In this document: in pieces, positions 20,921-30,000 of the stretch
Layout of the letters: each line of letters starts with the position of its first letter
Numbering within the stretch: the stretch's first letter is position 1
Source of the DNA: Theristus sp. LFF4_11
Taxonomy: Eukaryota > Nematoda > Chromadorea > Monhysterida > Xyalidae
Direction of reading: 5' to 3'
Length of the DNA stretch: 64,000 nt
Assembly: GCA_030248135.1 (NCBI GenBank)
Contig: JASANC010001673.1
Coordinates: forward strand, 1 to 64,000
The notes under the pieces: model-generated
Database searches by the model: none
What the model was told of the DNA's origin: nothing
The model's input: only the letters and a program-made list of their open reading frames with translations
Translations under genes and position numbers: made by a program

Positions 20921-20960
20921 GTCCGGTTATCGATTTCATATAAACCATTAAGGTTCGACC
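20921..20960 (+). promoter_or_regulatory. Conserved upstream element (copy 4)
   Basis: GTCCGGTTATCGATTTCATA then TAAACCATTAAGGTTCGACC, about 110 bp before the ATG at 21069, as upstream of copies 1-3. Confidence 0.45.
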
Positions 20961-21802
20961 CGTGAAGTGAAAGTATCACTGCCGAAATACTTTGAACTTC
21001 ATCGCATCAAGCACATTCATTGCCTCTTTGCAAGGAAATCGCGAACTTTTACTGCAGTAACTAACAAAATGACAGCCAGTAATCGCGCCTTTGTTGTCAA
21101 ATATGACGAGTTAAACAACGTGAACATTAGCCACAGTGACAGAAGCAACAACAGCGATGTTCCTGAGGTAAAGCAAGTTTCAAACTGGTTGCCCCAAATT
21201 CGGTCTCCACCACCATTAACGGTCTCGGCACGATCTTGCTCCACCCGTGCTCATCAAGGGTAATCGTTAAGTGTGAAAATGAGTAAACGTCGGAACTCGG
21301 AACGCTGTTTGCTTCACAGCTTTTTAGGACTATCACAAAGACAATCACAAAGGTTGCAGTAATGTCGTGCTGAGACCGAATTCGGTGGATACCGTACTCC
21401 GCTTGCAAAATTTTCCGCCTTCATCGACTCTGAGTGTGAAAATTAACGATTTCAGATTTGATTTCATATTTACTGAGTGACCGTATCAAAACATGGATAG
21501 ACAGACGACTGATTGCAGGGGCACGTGAATCGAATAATGGCGAACCTTAGCAAGTGCCCTCAATGGGCAGTCGGTGCGCTTTTGTCAGCCGCAGTGGGCA
21601 TGTTGATGTTGACTTTGGTGCTTGTGGTTGTTGTTGTTGCGGCCAACAGTGGTAACGAAGGTTTGTTTTATCGCTGAGAAAACAACCCACAACGTTTTAC
21701 ACCAATTCAATCGCGCTTCCTAATTCATGAATTGCCTATTCCACTTACAACAGCGCTACACGAGCTAGCAACAAAAAATGTCACTGTTTTTAGCTCTTCT
21801 CT

Positions 21803-21935
21803 GAAGGCCCGTTTATACCTGACGTATGCGCATACGGCACGGCACGTCACGTCAGGTGTCGTGCTGCTGCATACCACCGTCAAAACCTGGCGTGCGTCGA
21901 CGTACGTCTGCATACGTCAAGTATAAGCGGCCTTC
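21803..21935. mobile_element. Hairpin MITE with GAAGGCC ends in copy 4 intron
   Basis: GAAGGCCCGTTTATACCTGA at the left and TCAAGTATAAGCGGCCTTC at the right are inverted, around a centre rich in CGTCACGTCAGG and GACGTACGTC. Related ACGTC-rich sequence occurs near 39820-39930 and 43380-43440. Confidence 0.75.
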
Positions 21936-23439
21936 AACAACACTGTAAGCGGGAAATGTTGCGCGCGAATCAGCGTGTTGTGGAAGAAACGTTTACTTGT
22001 TTTTTGTCATTATAAACGTTTGTCTGGCAAAAAAGTCAATCAGGGTGCACCAAACTGACACCAAGTGACGTCTCGTCATTGCACCTGACGTATTCGCACG
22101 GCGAAGTGACGTCAAACCGAGTGCCAGTTGGCACAGTGTTGCACGTCAACTGCACATCACCACACCAACGTTTGGATGTTGGCATTCTTAGAACGTACTT
22201 CACCGTGTTGACTGCTACCTGCCAAGCAGACGGGAGCTGGTCCCGCAACGATCTCAGTTCAGCAACCTGTGTCGAAAGTGAGAGAAGAAGGTTTATGTTT
22301 TTATCAAATTTTTAGCGAGAGAATCATACACTTTTCATGCCGTTTCTAGTGCGACACTTCCACCGGAATATTTTGATGGGCCAACCTTACGGTGTAGTGT
22401 GTGCATGTCACAGAACCTAAAATAAAGATTCCTTCAAAAAATTGCTCATTATTGTTTCAGTATGTCCGAAGTTGGCGGAAACAGCCAACTTCTCTGTATC
22501 GCACTCATTTGCCGACGTCACCAACCAGCTGTGCCTTTTCGAGGTAAGCGTCGGTCGTATAAAATCGCTGCTTTTTTGTTTTACTTGTCTTGAAATCTTC
22601 AAAATCAATCAGGCATAGTGCAAAATTATTTTGTGTAAAATTATGAAAAAAATCGCCTGTCGAGGCATCCGCCCACAATGAGGACTGGTTTGCGGCCCGT
22701 GCTGCCTGCGCGACCGTCGGCTACAACCTGGACGGACACGGAAACCAGCGGTCGCCTGGCTCGTGTCCAAACTCGCGCGCAGTTCGCTCACATCACGAAC
22801 AGCATGGACGCTGCCAACAGTGCCCTAGATGACCGACCGGTGAGGCAGCCATCCATTGAGGAAATACACACGCAAACTCAACGAAATTGATCTGTGTAGT
22901 GTGTACCCGTGGTATGGCTCAATAAAATCAGGGAACATGGTGATTTTGTTCAGCTACACACCAGTGCTAGTACATAGCTCAACAATTTGTTGAGTATTAC
23001 ATCAATTTGTTGGGCGCGCTCTGCCACTCAATGCGTCTCAAGACTTATGGAAAGAAAACTAGTTTCAATCTTTATGTGACAATTGAACATTACAAGTATC
23101 CGTGAGTGATCCGTCCCTATTTAGGGGATCAGTTTACCAATTTTGAATTGCCGCAACACGGATCAAACTGTTCGCCTCTCTATGCGCGCATTCAGTCTCG
23201 GGACAAGAACAAAAAAGTAAAATAGTGTTGATGGTAACATATATGTATGTATATTTCCAGTATGGTTGAATATTGTGCTATGAGGTTTTTTGGTTTGTAA
23301 ACACGATGAGAATTTTGCCTGAGAAAAAAAAAACATTCGTACTAATATGCCTGAAACAATCTGAGAATACTGTTGGTGTTTCTTTATGAAGGCGTACAAC
23401 TGCATCGGTTTGCGGCTCCGTGGCAATTTTGTGGATTTC

Positions 23440-24362
23440 ATCAAACGTGTCCGAACTAAAATGACGTCATTTGCTTTAAAAACACCCGTTTGTCAAAGTA
23501 CAGGCATTAAAATGTAAAAGTTTGGTGTGGCTAGAGATGTCAAGAAAAAAAATTTCTATTTTTTTTCTTAAAAAAAAAAATTTTTAATTTTTTTTTTTTA
23601 ATGAAAGTTGTTCAGAATTTTTCAGGGAGTCCGAATATCACCATCTGAGGAGCCACCGACTTACCATATGACCCCCACTCATATGGGAGGAGGGTGAAAA
23701 TTTCAGACTTGGTTTCGGCGACCCCATTTTCCCACCGACGACATCACGTCTCGTGTTTTGCCTCTCAATTCACCTCAAATAACATGGAAACAAGTTCAAC
23801 AACAAACCGGTGTGATCATGCTGACGACACGAGGCGAAACAGCAACGAGCAACCAACGAAGTTACGCTTGCAGTGGCAGACAGTGCAATTTCGACCTTTC
23901 GAGATCCTGAAAAACGATGCGTAAATGTGAGTTCTCTGCTTCTATCTCACCTTAGCGACATCGGAATTTGTTGAACTAGCCTTTGCGACGCTCAAGTACT
24001 TTAATGCGCGAGTCGATCATCACTCACCAAGGCTGAAAACAGTCGATAAATCAATCCAGAATACCACCTGCAGCGTTGAAGACTAAGTGACAAGGTAAAG
24101 TCAAAGAAAATTTTTGTTGAACTTTCGAAAAATTATGCCAAAAACGGCATTTTCAGGGCACATTAAAGAAAAAATTTCAAAAATTTTTAATAAAAAAATA
24201 AAAAAAAATTTTTTTTTTGACCCTTACATCTCTAGGTGTGGCTGATTCGACATTCACCATTTGTTTACGGGAAGAAATCGGCTAAACGGAAAGTCTGGTT
24301 TGCGGTGAACGACAAGCGCATCTTTGGCGGCACATGACGTCATTTCAGTGGGACACGTTTGA
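23440..24362. mobile_element. MITE family with GTGTCC/ATGACGTCAT ends (copy c), split by a nested element
   Basis: The ends TCAAACGTGTCCGAACTAAA and TTTCAGTGGGACACGTTTGA are inverted. The body matches 15811-16022 once the nested element at 23532-24234 is removed. The right end overlaps the acceptor chosen for the sixth exon of receptor copy 4. Confidence 0.8.
23532..24234. mobile_element. 703-bp hAT-like MITE with 8-bp target duplication
   Basis: The element begins TAGAGATGTCAAG and ends CTTACATCTCTA. It is flanked by GGTGTGGC on both sides (23524-23531 and 24235-24242). The 8-bp duplication and TAGAG-type terminus fit the hAT superfamily. The A/T-rich right part (GAACTTTCGAAAAATTATGC) resembles the arms of the large palindrome at 61283-63371. 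There is no transposase. Confidence 0.85.
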
Positions 24363-24612
24363 AACAATGAATCATAACGAAAATCGGAACTTTTGGGCTC
24401 GCTGGCACTGGGTGGACAGCGCTGGCAACGACGACATTCCCGGCACCGCGATTGAGTGGGGCTCCGGTAAGAATTTTTTTTTTGATTTTCGTCACGAGAC
24501 TTAATCAGTGCGCGGGAATTCAGAATTAGCAAAGTGATCCGAGTCCTCAAATGGAGCGGTGTCACTTGGGCGATTTGAATTGCCACACAACGATTGAAAC
24601 TAGTTTCATTTT

Positions 24613-24765
24613 TACAGTCGAACTCTGTACCATATCCAACTAGTTGATTGGCTGGTGGTCACATGATGCAAATTGCTTCTATGCAAACCAAACTCCGCCT
24701 CCACAGCTACACTATGCATGCATCAGCCAATCATCTAGTTGGATATATTATAAAGTTAGACTGTA
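24613..24765. mobile_element. Hairpin MITE with CAACTAGTTGATTGGCTGGT arms (copy a)
   Basis: TACAGTCGAACTCTG at the left and GTTAGACTGTA at the right, with long inner arms (ATCCAACTAGTTGATTGGCT and AGCCAATCATCTAGTTGGAT) and a centre with CTCCGCCTCCACAGCTA. Related copies lie at 50261-50415 and 51013-51156. TA flanks the ends. It lies in the last intron of receptor copy 4. Confidence 0.8.
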
Positions 24766-25112
24766 ACGTCTCCGTCTGCACATGAATTCAGTCGCAGAAC
24801 CTGAAAACTTGATAATAACTGTTTTTCGCTCCAGATTATGACAAGCCTAATTGCGCAGCCACCGGCGAATTCTGTTGAAACTGATCGCTGATGTTTTTTT
24901 AAACTCCGAGTGGAATATGGTTCATTTTAGAATGGCTGACTCGTCAAAACGAGACATTGGCCGAGTCTATTCTGGCCGAACTTGGTCACTGCGCCTATCT
25001 CGACAGCACCAACGGCAAGATATACCCGAGCTCTTGTAACTTCGACTGTGACGGTTTCCTCTGTGAGATTCGAATTGTGTCGCAGTATGAGCTCCAAGAC
25101 AGAGTCGAATGA

Positions 25113-27002
25113 ATTTCCATGGTCTGCGTGATGTTTTCTTAAGGCGCATTCATGAAGCAGTATTTAGTGATGCGCAGCTGTGTTCTGTAGCTACGCGGTC
25201 ACTAAAAACTGCTTCATGAATGCACCTTTATGCTGTATATTGTAAAATGCAGATTAGTTTTATGCGTGAAGCGCGGCCAATCAAAATGCAAGTGTAAAGG
25301 CCTTCGTATTTCAAAACCTAGGCTCACTTCAGGAATTTTGAATTGCCACGACAATCATGTTTTATGACATGTATCATCAGTGTATGCGTGCGTATTGAGT
25401 CGCACAACCGAAAGAAAAGATAACAGGTTTATACCGAAAGCGGTGTTCGTGTTCTGAGTTTTCTTTATTGGAAAATTTTCGTTTTGACAAAAAACCGTCA
25501 TCGATACAACTGTAGAATCGGCATGATAATAATGTTGAACACAGGTCTATTTTTCAAAATTGTTCTATTGCAAATTCAAGTTCACTGCTTGAGACTAAAT
25601 CATACCAACACGAAGCAAACAAAGTTATGGAAGCAGACGTAACGAATCACAATTCGAATCATAAAACACCAACCAAAATCGATAAAAACAACCGAATGCA
25701 CAGAAAGAGACTCGCTGCAACAACAAAACAAAAAATATAATGCTTGGCGCAATGTGCATATGTGAAAAAAAACCATCTGCAAAACAACCACCTGAAAAGT
25801 TACTCTAAAATTCTCACCACAAAACCCCATATGAACAAAGACAACTCCAACATAACCAGCAGCATTCAGCTAGCGGATTTACCCCGTTCATGATGACAAA
25901 TGTGGCCTCTGATTGGTCGCATTCAGCAAGATGCAGCCAATCAATGCGTGAATACACCAGTGCGGAACTATGGTGCACCACAAAGCGCACAGGCTACAAA
26001 TTACAATCAAACCCGCAAACTATCATGCGCCTGTGGTACACCTCGAAACCGCTAGGGCCCGATGAAAATGATCAAAATTCGACAAAGTCAACATACTTTA
26101 AAGCGATAAACACCGCACGAGCCGATAATGGAAGACCGCCTAAAAACCATAATTCTGGTTGCAGTTTTTGAAATCGACAAAGTCCTGGAAAATACACAAC
26201 TGTTAAAAATGAATGGCATTACCCTGAAGGGGTGTTGAAAATACTGTGCACCAAAACACGGAACAGAGTGGGAACTCTTGCAACGCTTCAACCAATCAGC
26301 GCATGCGCATAACACTATCGAATGCAACCAATCATGTGACAAGTGACTGATAAGTTTCGCGTGACTAGATTAATGAATATGTATGACGAATTTCAATTTG
26401 GCTCAAAAGCTATGATCACGATCAAAACATACAAACAAAATGAACTCGCTGATTGGCCACGTTTATAAGTTAGCTAGAAAAAACGTTTTCTCCGTTGCTG
26501 AATACTAAACCTCCTAGATGTCACGGTCACCGTTTTGGGTCTAGACACGATCTTTTAATGATGGAAGGTGCTCCACGTACTGCTTAACCGCAGGGAAATC
26601 CGACGGAAAGGCAAAATCAAAAAAAAATATTTCAAATCGGAAGAGATCTGTACAATGATAGTTCCTGATTCTTGCTGAACGCGTAAATAAGATCGTGCTA
26701 AGACCCACCGTCGAATCTATACGGATTTCCGTGACACCAAAAAGTGCTCTGGCACACTTGACATACACCACGCAGACGGTGTACAAAAGGGGCATTCAAG
26801 TACAGTATTTAGTGACGCGCAACTACAAACAACATGCTTCCCTCTGCACATGCCTGACAGTGAAACATGCCGAATAAAACAGAACAGAACAGAACAGAAC
26901 ACGGCAAGCGTCCTTAAATAAACTCCATGAATGCCGCTTTATGTATGGTCAACAACGACAGCCAATCAGCGAGTTCTCCACAATTGCGAGTTTGGCATCC
27001 AT
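25113..27002. other. Intergenic region between receptor copy 4 and DCTN4
   Basis: It contains a hairpin MITE (25139-25230), a fragment of the same family near 26928-26940 and several CCAATCA/TGATTGG motifs (25911, 25936, 26290, 26951). The AACAG pentamer is repeated at 26878-26900. The ORFs here have no recognisable domains. Confidence 0.5.
25139..25230. mobile_element. GCATTCATGAAGCAGTATTT hairpin MITE
   Basis: The arms GCGCATTCATGAAGCAGTAT and AACTGCTTCATGAATGCACC are inverted, around TTAGTGATGCGCAGCTGTG and TAGCTACGCGGTCACTAAA. Same family as 31382-31479, 34012-34090, 36586-36669, 48204-48284, 50701-50770 and 53244-53326. Confidence 0.85.
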
Positions 27003-30000
27003 TCACATTCGTCCGAGATTCAAACGGACTTGCTGCGTGTACCAGTGCGTCTCCGGTTCGCTCGGCTCCACGCTCGTCAGCGCCGTCGTTGCGAGCACGT
27101 AATCATACTTGACTCGCAATGCCAACTGAAAACGAAATCCATGCGAGTAACAGTTTTAAAACCGTGAAAAAAACCGGTTCTTTTCACAAAAAAAACCGTT
27201 TTTTCCATCCCTAATTGTTTGAAGGCCGGGTACTTCATTATGGGCGAAAAGCGATTTTTAAGACAAATGGACAAGATACATGGACCGTTTTTTGGGTCGT
27301 TGTCGAAAGACAAGCACAGAGAGAACACAGTCGCACACAAACACACACACCGCTCCAAACATACGAATACTGCCAATAAAAATTGCTGTGTATCTGTGCG
27401 GTCCTTCGTCACTGTGTCACTCTGTGTTGGTTTTTTACTGAAGTGCCTAACTGTCGAAAAGCAAAAGCCAGCAACGAAAATCAACAACGTTCACTCACGA
27501 ATTGATCAGCGTCTTTGTCGGCGTCTGGCTTCGGCGTCACCAGGCATTTCACGCCGATTTTGTGTCGTTTCCGCATTGTCACAACGCTGGAAAACGTTGC
27601 ATTGGGACTAGGGTTGGCGCGGGAAAACCTTTTCTACCCAAAAAAACATGTTTTTTCCAGCGCAGGTTCAAGCAAGTTCCAAGAACAAACTTTGGGTCAT
27701 CCTTGAACGGGGCGCCGCCACTGGTCTGTTTCGGATCGACTTCGTCAATGTCGGCAGTTTCGTCGCGATTCGGCAATTCGAACTCCGCGTCCGGCAGGGT
27801 GACCTGCGATGATTCTTTTCGTCAACATGTCGGAATTCTAGGCTCACGACGGGATTGGGATTCGGTCTCGACACGATCTTGACTGTTGTGAAGACTATAG
27901 AGAAACTTCAAAATTTTAGATTAAAAATTGGGGTTAACAAAAAAAAACAATCTAATGACTATTGTGAAGACTATAGAGAAACTTCAAAATTTTTGATAAA
28001 AAAGTTGGGGTTAACAGACAAACACAATCTAACAATCTGAGAAGCGGAGCGAAAATGCAAAGAAGCCAAAAATACCGTCACAAAATTGTCGCCGCCCGCC
28101 TCGTCGTCCAGCAGAGTCACGTGCATCAGATGTGCGCTCAGATTTTGAATGGTCAACACAAGCTCCACTTCCTGCAGTTTGGTTTTTTTTCTTTCTATTC
28201 TCGTTTTCAAGTAAAACCAAAATCCACGAATGAGGGCTGGAGCGGGCAACTAAATTGAAAGTGTGTCGCTTGTTGTGCAGCACAGGCGAATGGGTATGTT
28301 TAGAAAGCATTTCGTCATGTTCACGGCATGAAGTGCCATGTGGCTCTCGAAATCAATTTGAGTTATCGATACATAATGAATCTGGTTCCTTCCAATACGC
28401 CGTAAGATTCGTAAGTAGATTTCTGTCCCAGAAACCAGTGAGAAATTTGTCAAAGCCGTTACTTTTCGCCCGCTTTCTGGTTCTCATTTTCAACGAACTG
28501 ATTGCATTCGAAATACTAAAAAATGACATAGTACTTTATGCCATGAACACGACGACTGGTGTGCGCGCTCTAATCCTAATCGCCTAATCCAATGTTATGA
28601 TGATGTCATTTCGCTCGGACACGTTCCAGTCAATAAACGATACATGTACCTTTCCAGCAACGAGTGACGGTTGAGCGAACAGACGAAGTTCGGGCGCATG
28701 CAGAATGGCGAACATCTGAATCTTGAAGTGGATGCTGGACGGATTGAACTCGGCCTTGCACAGGTTATGCTCGCATTCCTGGAATGAAAAACAGCAAAAC
28801 GAACGACTTTTAAGCTGACTGCCTTGGGTGTCAGTCAATTTACTGCCGATATGCACACATGTGTTTCGGGTATTATCTTTTTTTTGATTCTGCTGCGTTT
28901 GCAGACGTAAAACACTAATTTCAATCTTTATACGGCAATTCAGAATAGCTTGTGTAACTCGGCCCTATTTTGAGGAACTCGAATCACTTTACTTTACCAA
29001 TTTTGAATTTGAGACTCGGACAAAACAAGAACAACTTATGCAGCTTGGTGCTCACCAAATGCCGTTATTTTTGTCACCCTACAATCGATTATATCGCAAA
29101 AAAACAACAACAATAACAACACCGCTCGACTCTCGCGCACCTTGCAGCGTAACGAGCGCCGTATTCGGACGCGTTTGTGCGCCGGCAGCAGCTCGCACAG
29201 ATTGGGCGACTGCAGCGCCAGCTGGCGGAAGCGCTGCTGCAGTGTCGCCACTGTGGTGTGAAAAAAAGGTTGGGTTCTTGATGATCATTTGATCCACTGT
29301 CATTTCCGTTCGAAACAACAACAAAAATCAACGATATTACTTTCGCCCTTTGAGCTAAAAGAGAAGATGATAATATCATTTCGTTCGAGTTGAATGGAGT
29401 GTGGAAAAGCCCGAATGCGCTGTTCCGCGGCCGAACGTAGTCCGAATATGAATAAAAATAGTCTCATTTCGTGAAAAATACACTAATCAGTTTCGTTTTT
29501 CATTTTCTTGCACCAATCTGCCGTCAGATCAGAATGCGTTCAGTTTTTGCTGATTTCAAATTGCTTTCTCATCGCAATGAGAAAGACGATGGCACCTTTA
29601 TTGATGGCGACTTCCTCCGTGTACACCGATTCCTCCAATGGGGGCACGTCGTCGCTTGGTTTCGGATCACCGTCGACCGTTTGCTCTTGTTGTTTCCTGA
29701 AAGAACCAAAAAACGTTTTTTTTTTCAAAAACGACCATCGCACGTTTGTCAATCGAGATATCTGCGTATGAGGCTCGGCACGCTCGTTCGCACATTATTT
29801 GTTATCTTATCTTTTTTTACAGTTCTGCGACGCAACACGCGCTTAGAATATGTAAATCAGTCAGTTTCATGCTTGACGCGGTAACTCGAAATTGTGAGAG
29901 TCACACTGAGATACGACGGCAGAGTCACTGTGGCCAGTTTGAATTGCCGCATCAAGTCACTAGTTTATTTTTTCGAGTCGCAGAGCCAAAAGCAGAGATA

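Larger units (their letters stand above)
19537..21068. other. Intergenic region upstream of receptor copy 4
   Basis: It holds a six-unit 30-bp satellite (19631-19822), a solo foldback arm (20160-20300), a stretch without recognisable content (20300-20690) and then the duplicated upstream block of the receptor family. No gene is supported. Confidence 0.55.
21069..25112 (+). pseudogene. Type II membrane CCP + C-type lectin receptor, copy 4 (1-base frameshift in CTLD)
   Basis: Exons 21069-21167, 21519-21660, 22044-22277, 22461-22543, 22665-22839, 24349-24466 and 24931-25112. Tail (MTASNRAFVVKYDELNN), transmembrane helix (QWAVGALLSAAVGMLMLTLV) and CCP are intact. In the fifth exon the paralogues read CTGGACGGCATGGAAACC or CTGGACGGCACGGAAACC, while this copy reads CTGGACGGACACGGAAACC. 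The extra base near 22737 shifts the frame to a stop. Downstream the original frame still codes for ETSGRLARVQTRAQ, then WHWVDSAGNDDIPGTAIEW, and finally CNFDCDGFLCEIRIVS, so decay is recent or the base is an assembly error. WLT occupies the EPN/QPD position. The last exon follows TTCATTTTAG; an alternative acceptor at 24836 would give DYDKPNCAATGEFC and a stop. Confidence 0.62.

Noticed and set aside
26541..26795. Possible C-terminal exon of DCTN4 (DFAFPSDFPAVKQYVEHLPS)
   Set aside because: The true C-terminus was found at 27003-27125 (ending THWYTQQVRLNLGRM), in phase with the previous exon and matching the family.
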